Below, piece after piece: positions 22,213-32,539 of a stretch of 64,000 bases of DNA. The position numbers and the translations under genes are program-made. Source of the stretch: Pomphorhynchus laevis (taxonomy: Eukaryota > Acanthocephala > Palaeacanthocephala > Echinorhynchida > Pomphorhynchidae). Location of the stretch: the NCBI GenBank assembly GCA_012934845.2, contig WNNJ02001019.1:28740-92739 (forward strand), in the 5' to 3' direction. The notes beneath the pieces were generated by a model. That model was not told the DNA's origin, did no database searches, and saw nothing but the letters and a program-made list of their open reading frames with translations. Every line of letters begins with the position of its first letter. Position 1 is the first letter of the stretch.

Positions 22213-22412
22213 TTAAAAACAACTTTAAAATTATTAGCGAATAATTTTTATGGATCGATAATAAATACTATACTTTGTATTAAAATAAGATACTAGTTAA
22301 TCAAATTTCATCAGAGGAAATAAATTTTATCATAAGAAAGATTTTATATTTGATAAAATTAAAAAGAAAATGACAAAAACTAGATTACTATAAAAATAAA
22401 ATAAATCAGAAA

Positions 22413-22487
22413 ATTGCAATAGTCGAAAATTTATGAACAATAATTTTCTTTTTCTATTCCTCTCGATGTTTAAACTCCCAGAACAAT
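22413..22487 (+). mobile_element. Foldback element, right half only (copy 3)
   Basis: ATTGCAATAGTCGAAAATTT to TTTAAACTCCCAGAACAATG matches the right arm of copies 1 and 2; the left arm is missing. The preceding 22230-22400 contains Penelope-like C-terminal scraps (an AATTTTTATGGATCGATAAT segment paralleling the end at 19030). Confidence 0.65.
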
Positions 22488-22649
22488 GAAGAAAGAATGT
22501 AATGTTATTAGGCTTCGTCCCCTATTCCACGGCTCAACATAACATTATTTTTAACATAAAATAATGATAATATTTAATATTAATCATAATATCAGAGCAT
22601 GATTTGGTACGAACCACAGATGAATCAATATTTTTTTGAGAAAATAATT

Positions 22650-25380
22650 TATTACAAAATTACAATTTATAGGTTACCCTCAAATGGGTCCTTAAACTAT
22701 ATGACAATAATTTTTACATAGTTTATCTTCTTCGTTATTCGCTGTATTGATTCCACCTATTTCGCATAGACATCGATACCAAACGTGCCATTATCCTTGA
22801 TAAGCGGCATCTGAGAGAGTTGACGATTGCAGCGTAGGTGTATGTGCTTCGGGAAGCATACATCTTTGCTATCTTTTTTAGCACAGTGTTTGCCACATTC
22901 CCTAGACCCCCGTCTATGGAAATGATAAATGGGTGAAAGTGTGATCATTCTATCGTGCTTATTCGTTCTTCATACTTGCTTCTCTTTCTCTCTTCATTCT
23001 AAGTGAATGGGCATGTCATGTGACGTCGAGCATATGAAGGAACAAAGCTGTTGAATACACATATGTCCAAAAAGGACCGCTCCGTTACATGTTCAAAAAG
23101 TCCGTTGCACACTATATCAGCTCATGCGTTCTTATCTCTGGTAGTCATCGTTGCTTCGAATAGTGTGGTCTCTGGGACATTCTGTAAGGTTGGCTCAGAA
23201 ATTACTCGGCGACATACATTTTAAAGTTGACTCATTAATTCATCTCTAATTGCATTATGTCGTAGAGAAGTCATTCCTCCAGTTCGAGCAGACCTTATGT
23301 GGGCTATTTCAGGACTTGCTCTACATTCACACCTCCCTTCCCAATTTAGATTCTCCCAATCGTATCGAGTAACATAGGCGTCTTGGAACTCTTGACTATT
23401 GAGGAACAAATCTTTTTTTTGCCTCACTCTGTGCATGGCAGTGCGTATTGCAGTTTAAACATGCATCAGGCACTAAATTCCTTTAAATAGAAATGCTGTT
23501 TAACAGGGACACTTTCAAGTGTACAAATATATAAAATTCATCACGACTATTGTTGAGCCACGATGAAGCCCCTGTTCTGCTTGCATTTTCGATAGGTCTC
23601 TTGTTGATGATTCTATAATGATTTCTCACCGTCTAGGTTCTTCTATATTATTTTCAATTTTTATTTTTTTCGAAATGTCTTTTTGTTGACTCTCTAATTC
23701 GTCACCGGTGACATCATTCATTGCTGGTGCACAAATCCTTACTGAGTTGCGATATTCCATGCAGCTTTGTTTTGATGGGTTCCTAATTCCCAAACCTTCA
23801 AAGCGATTTTGAAGGGAAATGATTCTCTCTGACTCGATGTCACCTACAACATAGCCCTGCATCTCAGGCAATACATCGTTAAACAGTTTTAAGTGTGTGG
23901 AATCGAACCATTCGTCTTTCGTGTCACAGGTTCGTTTGGTGTAAGATAATTTTGGTTAAATCGCTTCTGTTAGGAGTGTATAGCCTGCTAATGCCTCTTG
24001 ACGACTGACTTCTCGAAGTTTCGCCAACTAATTCTTCCATTTTTCAACTGCTTCTGAACATTTGGCATGTACGAACTCTGAGTTCCCAATGTAGCTGCCA
24101 AGATATCTAACACCATCTCTCTTTATTTGAACTCCGTCTTGCGTGAAAACATCTGTAGTCTTTTCAGGAAGATTTAAGCAAGTAAGTATTGTGCATTTCC
24201 GAGGGTTGACGAAATTTTCTCAAGTTCCGCGATCGTACCCACACATCTTCCGTCATCGGCATACCAAACGTGTTTGGCTCCTGGGGCCACTATTTGTAAT
24301 CTATTTATCAAGGGGATTGATGCGAGGGCAAGCGCTGCAATCGAAAGGGGATCATCCTGCGTGAAACCTCTGCTGAGTGTAGTGTACTCCCACTTACGAC
24401 TAGGTCAGATGCTCGACCGTATGTGTTTATTAAAATCACACGTAACGATGGGCATATATGTTTGATATTTTCGAGCGCAAGTTTCATATTGATGCAGTTA
24501 AAAGCATTCTTAGCGTCAATCAGGAGCAAACAAGAGTGTGCTGTATTTTCGAACGCTTCTCGCATTGTACGAATGGCAACTTCTGTGCCACAACAATAAC
24601 CCGCACATAGCTGAAAGTTACGGCAAACTGAGGTGATGTCTTTGGACACATGCTTGAGTATTACTCGCCCTACTATTCTCCTTAAGATATCTCCAATACC
24701 ATATCGGCCGAACTCCCGGTTTCTTGTCAAGAGGAATAAGATGGCTTGTTGTGTATGCCTCAAGTCTAACAGGATCAATTTTTCGGTAGATATTTTAATG
24801 GTAAACTCACAGATTTGGGAGGTTAACTTGTTCGAAGCGTCTGCATGCTTGGTCAGAAAGTTTCTGCAGCCGTCTGTGCTAACTCTAGATGGTCCCGCGG
24901 ATGCTGTTATGAGTCTCGCTGCATTGATCACATCGACTGAAGTTAAGTCACATTATACTATTTCGTGATGTTCGATTAGCCCTTCTATATCATGGTGGAG
25001 TACTAATTCCTCATCTACTGGCTCAGAAGCAGGATGAAGTTCTTCATGAAGTGATTATATAGTTTGGTCGTCAATCATCTGTTCTAATTTCATGATTCCT
25101 TCACTACACTCGGAGTCCAGAGTTCGTGATGCTTTCCCTATTTCGCAATTTTTGACAAAGTTGATGACTTTTTATCTTGCATTTTGTGTTTCCAATTTCC
25201 GATTTCATCAGTTGTTATTTTGTCATCTGGGAATATTTTGCTTCAGACATGATTTTCCGCTGCTTCTTATTTTCCCATAGTGTAATTCTGCAAGCCTATG
25301 GTTTCCTTATAAGATGGGTTTTGCGGCTCGGAATCCGTTGTAAAATAAGCCGGCACATTACAACTCCTTTTTTAAGGGAT
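22650..25380 (-). mobile_element. Family A endonuclease-type RT element (long decayed copy)
   Basis: In element order (right to left): N-terminal linker around 25050-25150 (HEELHPASEPVDEE); RT core in the frame 24308-24931 (LLTRNREFGRYGIGDILRRI, FQLCAGYCCGTEVAIRTMRE, LLIDAKNAFNCINMKLALEN with the motif A Asp); connection and thumb at 23626-23871 (FEGLGIRNPSKQSCMEYRNS); a zinc cluster and GGMTSLRHNAIRDEL at 23221-23436; and the 3' end with CTCAAATGGGTCC near 22680. The C-x-C ... H-x4-C plus RHN arrangement parallels R2-type elements. A short repeat (23455-23540) is inserted in the 3' third. Several frame breaks; antisense to the host gene. Confidence 0.8.
24308..24931 (-). CDS. Family A RT palm fragment
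   Basis: 207-residue frame covering RT motifs 1-3 and A: GDILRRIVGRVILKHVSKDI, LCAGYCCGTEVAIRTM and LLLIDAKNAFNCINMKLALE, then CPSLRVILINTYGRASDLVV. The catalytic Asp of motif A is in LIDAKNAFN. The frame departs from the family after STLHSAEVS, where the T-Q-G-D-P-L motif (seen intact in the copy at 56800) should follow. Confidence 0.75.
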   Translation of the reverse strand: MINAARLITASAGPSRVSTDGCRNFLTKHADASNKLTSQICEFTIKISTEKLILLDLRHTQQAILFLLTRNREFGRYGIGDILRRIVGRVILKHVSKDITSVCRNFQLCAGYCCGTEVAIRTMREAFENTAHSCLLLIDAKNAFNCINMKLALENIKHICPSLRVILINTYGRASDLVVSGSTLHSAEVSRRMIPFRLQRLPSHQSP

Positions 25381-25612
25381 CATTGACAGATTGTTTATCC
25401 GTATTAAAATTCACAAGACATTCTATATCATGTCCATAAATTCCTTGGTATCATTGCAAATCGGTAAGTCAAACAGATTTGGAATCCAGTGTCGTACCTC
25501 AGTATAAATCATGTTAATGGTATTTGTGCTTTACGGGTAAAGAATTATCCGTTTTTACTAATTAAAAATCTTTATGCTATTGGTGAACGGCATTAATGTC
25601 CTGTTGAAATAC

Positions 25613-25872
25613 AGAGTCCGTCGGCAGAAGCAGCCTCACCTGGCTATCACCATGTGGATGTACATCATACAGTTTTGTTCGCCCTTTTGCGACTGCAGTT
25701 CGGAGCAGTACAATTTAAACACGGCTGTTTAGCTTTAGCACAAGCCCATCGAATTCATTTGGAAGAGGGATTTTTGCAATTGCAACACTTGGCTATCGTC
25801 ATTGGAACTCCTCGAGTCATTTCCGTGATCAAAGCGAGCGGAATACAACAATATTTGTATATGCTTGTCTGA
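25613..25872 (+). other. Exon-like open frame, TPR-like, unassigned
   Basis: Open from an acceptor-like ATACAG|AGTCC at 25613 to a stop at 25872. The product YHHVDVHHTVLFALLRLQFG then LALAQAHRIHLEEGF has the spacing of a helical TPR pair and loosely resembles the TPR region of anaphase-promoting-complex subunit 5 (A-L ... FG ... A-L-Q-E-A-x-R-I-A-x-E). The similarity is weak. It is not part of the UBR1-like frame. It could be a captured host-gene fragment or chance. Confidence 0.25.
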
Positions 25873-25929
25873 TTGTGTATTTAAGTGTAAGTATTTAAGA
25901 ATCAAGACAATTTTTTAACCAGTCTACAA

Positions 25930-26475
25930 TTAATGCCACCCACAATTTCAACAAAATGTCGGAAATGTATTTTTTACAATGTCACAGTGGCAGCCGAAAC
26001 GGCGTGTGATAGTTCATCTTACTGACGATGGCTGCGGGCTATCACATGACCTTCTAGGAGTGACGAAAGTTTGCAGGCTGAAGAATATGCTCGATTCAAC
26101 AACTTATCCAAACATATGGAAAGAATTGCTATTCGCAATCTCAAGCAATACCGATTCAAACAAAACCTTAAGATTACATAGGAAGAATTGATTTATTCGA
26201 TCTCGATTTCTTACAGTCAAGCATCCGAAAGTTTGATCCTCTAGTTGTTAATGATGGCCTGCATTGCAAATTGTGGGATTTAAGAGCTAACGCCGCCCAC
26301 AATTTCAGAAAAAATTTTGAAATGCATTTTTACAATGGCACAGAGCCAGTCAAAACGGCGTCTGATAGTTCATGTTACTGACGATGGGTGCCGGCTATCA
26401 CATGACCGTCTAGGAGTGACGAGAGTTTGCAGTCTGAAGAATATGCTCGATTCAACAACTTACCCAAAATTATTG
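25930..26475 (+). repeat. Two direct copies of a about 200-bp unit with internal hairpin
   Basis: CCCACAATTTCA...ACGGCGTGTGATAGTTCAT, CTGACGATGG, GGCTATCACATGACC, GTCTAGGAGTGACGA and GAATATGCTCGATTCAACAA occur at 25935-26200 and again at 26290-26475. GTGTGATAG and CTATCACA pair to form a stem. An inverted copy lies at 27780-27975 and a diverged copy at 28060-28165. Confidence 0.75.
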
Positions 26476-26479
26476 TTAT

Positions 26480-26685
26480 AAATTTTTGTTACACCTGCCC
26501 TGGGACACCAAATGGTGTACTCGTAAATAAATCATTATGTTTTCCTCACAAGGTGTAACAACAATTTATATTTTATATATTTGTACACTTGAAAGTGTCT
26601 TTGTTAAACAGCATTTCTATTAAAAGGAATTTAGTGCTTGATGAATGCTTAAACTGCAATAAACACTGTCATGCATAAAAATTTC
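26480..26685 (+). repeat. Interspersed repeat R3, copy 1
   Basis: Contains AGGTGTAACAACAATTTATA, ACACTTGAAAGTGT and TTAGTGCTTGATGAATGCTT; shared with 27294-27455 (+) and, for its right part, with 23455-23540 (-). TTGTTACACCTGCCCTGGGA at the left pairs with AGGTGTAACAA further right. Confidence 0.7.
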
Positions 26686-27293
26686 GTTTGAAATTTGTTG
26701 TTGAAATGACTTAAATTGTGATATGGTTACATTTGGTCCGGTAAGCGGATTAATTTTCCGAAATTTCGCACGAAAAGGTTTTTGTTTTGTCATCATTAAT
26801 CCGAGTCAAGATTAGAGATCCAATGCTAAAATTATTTGTATTCATGATGTCAAATCGAAATTACTTGAGATTGTGTGTAATACAATACTTTATGATATTA
26901 GAGAAAGAGATCAAATCGAGTAACTAGGCTGTATGATTTTTTTAAAGTTTCGGGTTTACTACCCTTCTTCAGTGAAAACAAAACTAAAATTAAAGTTTGC
27001 ACAGGTCACAGATCTTTTATAAAGAATATTTTCGTTCACATTGATACGAAATAATTAGCACCACTTTTACTTTACAACTTTAAATTATTCCTCGTATTTA
27101 GACTTTCTTCGATTATCATTTGTCCAATCCAATAGCTTTTAAGATGCTTTCTTAAATTAAAGTCTGCTGTTTGCTCTATCAGGGTTGTTGTCATAATGTG
27201 ATTAGGATTCTTGAGCATGTACTTAACTGCGCTGCCATTTTTTACTCGTTTAGCTTTAATATATGATCGCCTATTATTATGCTTGCATATTAT

Positions 27294-27455
27294 TTGTTGT
27301 TACATCTGCCCTGAGTGTCCCAGGGAAGGTGTAACAACAATTTATATTTTATATATTTGTACACTTTAAAGTGTCCCTGTAAAACAGCATTTCTATTAAA
27401 AAGAATTTAGTGCCTGATAAATGCTTAAACTGCAATAAGCATTGTCATGCACAGA
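27294..27455 (+). repeat. Interspersed repeat R3, copy 2, with 20-bp terminal hairpin
   Basis: Starts with a hairpin (TTGTTGTTACATCTGCCCTG and near complement ending at 27341), followed by the palindrome ACACTTTAAAGTGT, then CTGATAAATGCTTAAACTGC and ATAAGCATTG. ATGCTT/AAGCAT form a stem after a CTGATAA box, echoing the CTGA-hairpin motif of other repeats but without GAAA. Confidence 0.7.
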
Positions 27456-27543
27456 GCTTATGCTAAATTTCCTCTGATTATTCAGATTAAGGGTAGTTCT
27501 GTTTTTTCGAGCTTTAAACATTGTTTAAGAGTGTGTTAAGGTG

Positions 27544-27630
27544 CCTATGGATGATTATTAAAGTCACGGTACTGATGAGCTCCGTTAGAGCGAAACGCTA
27601 CCGTTGTGGAAGTTTGTCGTCACACATAGG
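27544..27630 (+). ncRNA. Hammerhead-like ribozyme core
   Basis: CTGATGA (27572-27578), a perfect 4-bp helix GCTC/GAGC with loop CGTTA (27579-27591), then GAAAC (27592-27596): both conserved core boxes and helix II of the hammerhead at exact spacing. The core is closed by ACGGTA (27566-27571) pairing with TACCGT (27599-27604), and further out CCTATG (27544-27549) pairs with CATAGG (27625-27630). What is missing is an obvious helix III with a cleavage triplet between GAAAC and the closing stem, so it may be a minimal, trans-acting or decayed version. Hammerheads of this sort are known from Penelope-like elements and retrozymes. It lies about 150 nt left of an inverted repeat copy at 27780. Confidence 0.5.
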
Positions 27631-27779
27631 ATGACTGGGCATACGTAGCGACTTTGAATATTGCGAGAATAATTCTGTTCTTTTTCTTAGTCTGAGGAGG
27701 ATATATAGAATGCTGCCTGATGTTTATGCCTCTTCATGAGGAAAACATAGTGATTTATGATTCATAATGATTGAGTGAA

Positions 27780-27975
27780 TCAATTCTTTCTATGTAATCT
27801 TAAGGTTTTGTTTGAATCGGTATTGCTCGAGATTGCGAATTTACAATTCTTTCCATATGTATGGGTAAGTTGTTCAATCGAGCATATTCTTCAGCCTGCA
27901 AACTCTCGTAACTCCTAAACGGTCATGTGATAGCCGGCACCCATCGTCGGTAAGATGAACTATCACACGCCGATT
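27780..27975 (-). repeat. Inverted copy of the unit at 25990-26200
   Basis: Reverse complement of the 25990-26200 unit with strong identity over about 195 nt, including GGAAAGAATTG and ACCGATTCAAACAAAACCTTA. Together they are the ends of a about 2-kb inverted-repeat structure holding the R3 repeats and the hammerhead-like core. Confidence 0.8.
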
Positions 27976-28013
27976 GTAGTGCGAGTAATCGCTATATATA
28001 ATTTTAAATTAGA

Positions 28014-28340
28014 ATGTGTAAATCTGTGCTCCGGGAGCTAAAACGCTTCAGTTTCATAATCGTAGATGATGCCACAAGGCAACCGAAACAATTGATGGTA
28101 GTTCACCCTACTGATGAGTGCTGCCGGCTACCATCAGCTCGTCTAGGAGTGATAAGGAAGTCTGCTCTGCGTGCAATCGAACTCCGGTTTTTGGTAACAT
28201 CTACGATTATATATATAATGATGGCAAAATTTACAATTATATATATATATATCTTATATGACGACGATTTTACTGGAATAATCGTCGGCATATACTGGAA
28301 GAAGATGAAAGAGTTTAGGCAGTGAAGATTTAGCAAAGAA
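28014..28340 (+). other. Diverged repeat unit and AT tract
   Basis: 28060-28165 resembles the 26000 unit (GATGGTAGTTCA...CTGATGAGTGCTGCCGGCTACCATC...GTCTAGGAGTGA), with compensating changes that keep the stem GATGGTAG/CTACCATC where the other copies have GTGATAG/CTATCAC. The open frame through it is a shadow. 28200-28260 is a TA repeat. Confidence 0.5.
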
Positions 28341-28559
28341 GATGAGATAGAAGAAAAATGAATGTTTAATATTGCTACAGAATGTAAAATGTGACACTAC
28401 TATCTTGATACTATCTTGATAGTAGTGACATATCGGATCGACGCCTACATTAGTTTGATTATTTTGACATTATCAATTATAATATAGAATTATATTGTCA
28501 CTATTCTCCTTAAGTAAATCTGGAGAGATTTTAAACGGAAGAGAGATAAGGGTTTGATT

Positions 28560-28900
28560 TAATTGAAAAGTGAAGAGTTGCTTGCAGTAGTGAAAAGTTT
28601 TAGAATGAAGCAAAAGGCGTTAACATCGTGATCAATGCGAGACTGTACTTTATCAGAATCAAAATGGTTCCAAGATCGCGAGGAGCAGGACTTTTACGAG
28701 CAGCATAAGAGTAAGTAGTAAGTGGTGGGACATACTTGATTAAAGCAGTGGAGGGTGATGAAGATGGACAAGTGGTTTTACTGAAAAGCTGGATTGTGGC
28801 GATTTGATAGGTAAATATGAGCATTATGTTAATGTTGTGTTTTATGTTGGCTCATTCGCTTAAAGGGTTGGATTGTCAAAAGCGGAATTTACATATGATG
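28560..28900 (-). mobile_element. Possible L2-type LINE C-terminal fragment
   Basis: The minus-strand frame 28600-28824 reads SSSPSTALIKYVPPLTTYSY and ARKSPAPRDLGTILILIKYS, in the style of the Ser/Pro/Leu-rich C-terminus of L2-like RT proteins (Y-x-x-R ... L ... P). Similar base bias to the L2-type element at 57785-59300. No catalytic motif. Confidence 0.35.
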
Positions 28901-29452
28901 TGATGTAGTGGGATTATTAACGTTTTAATAAAACTATTAATAGACTTTTATTAAAAGTTTGAAATTTATCTGGAGTTACGGGAAACCAAATATATGATTT
29001 GATAAAATTAATCAAAAATGCATTGATATTAGTTCCCATGTAGTTTTTTGTAATTATGATTTCGTAAGATATTATAGATAATACTACTATATATAATAAA
29101 CGGTACTATACTATTGTTACAGATTTAGTGGTACTATTAAACATAACCTTTTTGCGATGTTCGTATCATTTACCTTTTTCAACAATATTTGTTTGTGCGT
29201 AGTCGAATTATTTTTCAAACAAATTTGTTGTAAAGAATTAATTTATTATTAGTTATGTATCATCGTAATGGTAAGAAATTCAATTCAAAAGTAAATGGCT
29301 TGATTGACTTCGAATTTTATTGTTTTCAACTGCAAAATCTTTTTGTAATGAAATAATTTAATTTAAAATATTAAAATATTATTTTTCAAAGGTTTTAGTG
29401 TATAATTTGCTATATTTTTTTGTAAATAGTCTTTGATTAAACTTCTTTCTAG
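28901..29452. other. Intronic AT-rich stretch, no gene seen
   Basis: No repeat or coding signal recognised before the acceptor TTTCTAG at 29452. Confidence 0.4.
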
Positions 29453-29619
29453 AAATAATACGAGAAGCATTCTGCATTGCTGCATCTAAACCACGCGAGT
29501 GCGACAAATCGTTGCTGGAAAGTATTCTTTTGCTGGATGATGTACTCTGGAAATGTGGGTACACTTGATGCTTATTATACAAACACATTAACATCTCAAG
29601 GCATTGATATCTATCTTTA
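29453..29619 (+). CDS. UBR1: UBR1-like gene, exon in the helical body (3' edge uncertain)
   Basis: The acceptor TTCTAG|AA completes the split codon from 19764. The product IIREAFCIAASKPRECDKSL and LESILLLDDVLWK matches the S-S-L-V-D-R-L-M-L-S-D-S-K-L-W-K segment of human UBR1. The best donor is AAAT|GTGGGT, ending the exon at 29554 and leaving a 46-nt intron before a possible 19-nt exon (29601-29619, CIDIYL) with donor GTAAAA. An alternative donor 4 nt later (AATGTGG|GTACAC) does not continue in frame. The following segment of the protein (about 25 residues before NYPEII) was not found. Confidence 0.75.
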
Positions 29620-29662
29620 GTAAAAATAGTCTTTTAAATATGATTAAGGTCATTTTCATCAA

Positions 29663-30043
29663 ATAAACTTTTTATAGTGAATAAAATTACATTTTTGTTT
29701 AACTTTTATTTAACTGGAAGTCAATGTAATTTTTAAAGAGTTTATTTGAGACATAAAGTAATATACTAAATAGTATAATATTAAATTATCAATTAAATTA
29801 GTTTTCTCATTTACTCTAAAATTCTTCCAGATGAGCAACATGTTACTGTAAATGCAAAATAGCGTTAGAGCATTATTGTAATACTACAAGCGCAAATAAG
29901 CTCTATGTATTAACAATTTACTTGAACAAGAATCTGCATATTAGAATCTAATTCTCATTTTTCATTTGCATGCAAAATGTAATAGAATTGAGAATACGCC
30001 TTAAATTGATAAATTAATCAATAAAATCAATTATTACAGGATT
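29663..30043 (+). repeat. 381-bp interspersed repeat, copy 2
   Basis: Same start (ATAAACTTTTTATAGTGAAT), end and length as 15632-16012, with very few substitutions. Flanks differ, so both lie at their own insertion sites. Confidence 0.85.
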
Positions 30044-30191
30044 AAATTAATAAATTATTAATTAAAATACATTATGATAATATTTATCGACTGTAATATT
30101 TTGTAATTTTACTGTTTAGTGTAAATTTTCTAACATCATAAGTAATTTATTTATATAAGCAAATATATTATTTATAATTTTTTTAATTAAT

Positions 30192-31255
30192 CAACCACCT
30201 ATAGAGTCTTTTTCTTCTTCGCCTTTTCCTGGCAGGCCAGAGTCGGCGGCTTTGATAAGTCTTCTCCATACTTCTCGGTTTTGTGCTAGAGCTGGCGCTA
30301 GGTCACATGTATTCAGATCTTCATGGATTGTATCCATCCATCTTTTCTTAGGGCGGCCACGAGGTCGTACGCCTTGAACGATTGGCTCGGCTCGGCATAC
30401 TGCTGTTTTGTCAGCCCTGTGAATGTGTCCGAACCATCGTAGTCGATGTTCCCTCGCCTTGAGTTATTTGCGTTACACCGAAAAAAATTGCGGATGTTGG
30501 TATTCGGAATCCTATCTAGGCGTGTTACTCCATAGGACCAGCGCAGCATATTCATCTCCATGGTGTGCAATTTTCTTTTGGCGTCTGAATTTGATGGCCA
30601 GCATTCTGTGGCGTACAATGCAACCGGTCTCACAACTGTTTTGTAGATTTTGGCTTTAAGCTTTAGTGGCATTCGTCGGTCACATAATATTCCTGAAAGG
30701 CTTCGCCATTTTAGCCAAGCTGCGTTAAGGCGCCCCTTTACATCTTTATTTATAGTACCATCCGATGAGAGGTAGGACCCCAGGTATTTGAAGGTAGTAC
30801 ACTTTTCGAGTGGCTGCCCGTTGATCTCGATAGAGCCAGGTGTTTGATATCCCAACTCAAGATACGCAGTTTTACCAATGTTCAGCCGCAGCCCGTATTG
30901 TGATAGGCGATCAGACCAGTTTTGGACTTGCTGTTTCAGGTTTTCGCGTGTTTGGGTAGCAAGCATAACATCGTCTGCATATTAGAGAGTCCACGGGACA
31001 TCGTTGTACAGTTTATAAGTAATCGTATCCATACATAAGATAAATAGCAGGGGTGACAGGCTACTGCCCTGATGTACGCCAACCGTGATCGGATATGGTT
31101 GAGAATCGCCGGTAGCGCAGCGTACTATGCTGGTTGTGTCCGAGTACATCAGTTTAATCCAGTCAACGTACAAGCATAACATCGTCTGTATATAAGAGGG
31201 TCAACGATGTCCCGTGGACCCTCTTATATGCAGACGATACAACCACCTATAGAGT
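30192..31255 (-). mobile_element. RTE-type LINE, 5'-truncated, with 16-bp TSD and 5' snapback
   Basis: The insertion 30208-31239 is flanked by CAACCACCTATAGAGT at 30192-30207 and 31240-31255. On the minus strand it encodes VHQGSSLSPLLFILCMDTI (RT motif B), the DVPWTL/YADD region (motif C, around 30967-30990), the RT thumb (30313-30966) and the tail GRPKKRWMDTIHEDLN, then VWRRLIKAADSGLPG (30210-30360), with a pyrimidine tail at the 3' end. The 5' end (31167-31239) carries an additional copy of the YADD segment followed by the same segment inverted, a self-folded junction. At least one in-frame stop in the RT. Confidence 0.9.
30313..30966 (-). CDS. RTE-type LINE RT, palm-thumb fragment
   Basis: 217-residue frame starting just after the YADD box (MLATQTRENLKQQVQNWSDR), then LRLNIGKTAYLELG (motif D, L-N-x-x-K-T), FKYLGSYLSSDGTINKDV (motif E region), YATECWPSNSD and MEMNMLRWSYGVTRLDRIPN, the hallmark of RTE and related LINE thumbs. 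It lacks endonuclease and N-terminal RT. Confidence 0.85.
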   Translation of the reverse strand: MLATQTRENLKQQVQNWSDRLSQYGLRLNIGKTAYLELGYQTPGSIEINGQPLEKCTTFKYLGSYLSSDGTINKDVKGRLNAAWLKWRSLSGILCDRRMPLKLKAKIYKTVVRPVALYATECWPSNSDAKRKLHTMEMNMLRWSYGVTRLDRIPNTNIRNFFRCNANNSRRGNIDYDGSDTFTGLTKQQYAEPSQSFKAYDLVAALRKDGWIQSMKI

Positions 31256-32520
31256 AGTCTATATTTTAACAAACTTTAAAGGAGTATATAATCGAATAAA
31301 GAATAACAATGACATAATTATTTTTAAATATAATTTAAATGTATTTTATATTGAAAATTAATTGTTAAAATATATTTTTAAATATAATTATTTAATATTA
31401 TCTTAGATTATTTCCTTAACCGATAATTCATAAAATTTTATTTTTTATGAATTATTCTTTAAATATAGATTTTGAAAATTTATTTTCCTTGTGGTAATTT
31501 TTGAATTCACAAATATTCATTAATTCATTATGTTATATTATATTTTTGCTTTAAATATACCTTTGGTTTAAATTTTCATCTCTTTGTAAGTAATATCAAT
31601 GTAAAAATATTCATTGTTCAATAATATATGACGTAAATGTAAATATTATTTATTTTTAATATGACTTATTCTTTTATCTATTTTAGTATTTGACAAATTT
31701 CTAAATATTACTACAGTATCGATATTTTTTAGAAACGGATTTATGCGTTTTAATAAAAAAGTTTTAAATGCTTGTATTACACAAATTTCTTCAATTCATT
31801 TAAATATTTTCATTTTTGTTTCGGGTTTTTTATTATTAAAATTTATAATTATAAAAATTTTGAATTATCAACCTTTATTAATTTTTTCAAAAATACTAAA
31901 CTTTTTCCATAAACTATTAATCAAATTAGCAAAACTTTAAATTCCTGTAATTTAAAGTTTCGCAATTTATTGCTTGTTGTAAGAATTTTCGTATTACAAA
32001 CAGTTGCAATCAAATGAACTGACTGTAATAGTTAACTGTTCGTTTACTGCCATTATCAAAGCTTTAAGCAAAGTATCATCAGCGAGTGATGATTTTTAGG
32101 TATGATAATTTAGATATAAAAGCTTTTATACAATATAGCCTGTAATAGAATAAAAATGTGAGCTTTTGATAAAATAATTTTTTAAATTTAATTATGTAAT
32201 AAAAAAATTTTAATCGTAGTTAATTAATTTTATGAGATAAAGATTTATCAATTCCTATGTCACGGACAAGGGAAAATATTTTAGTCCATACAAATATATA
32301 TTAAACGAAACACGATTCACAATTTCATTTATTTATTATGCCATATGGTATAATAAATGAATTGCTTATGATATATTTCCCCGTATGCCACTGATAAGGA
32401 GAAATATTAGTTTTTATAAGAATTCAATACACAAAAAATTGAAAATATTTACAAGATAGAAATATAAATATAATGTTACTATAAATCTAAATTACATAAA
32501 CTTTAAATGTATGCAAGTTA
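31256..32520. other. Intronic AT-rich stretch, no gene seen
   Basis: Extremely AT-rich; a Leu/Ile/Phe-rich frame at 31743-31940 is a composition artefact. ATTTATTATGCCATATGGTATAATAAAT (32332-32359) is a palindrome: ATTTATTATGCCATATGG and its complement overlap. Confidence 0.4.
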
Positions 32521-32539
32521 AAATCATTGCTTTATTTTA

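Noticed and set aside
31743-31940. Membrane protein frame (Ile/Leu/Phe-rich)
   Set aside because: Composition follows from extremely AT-rich DNA; no start context or family signal.
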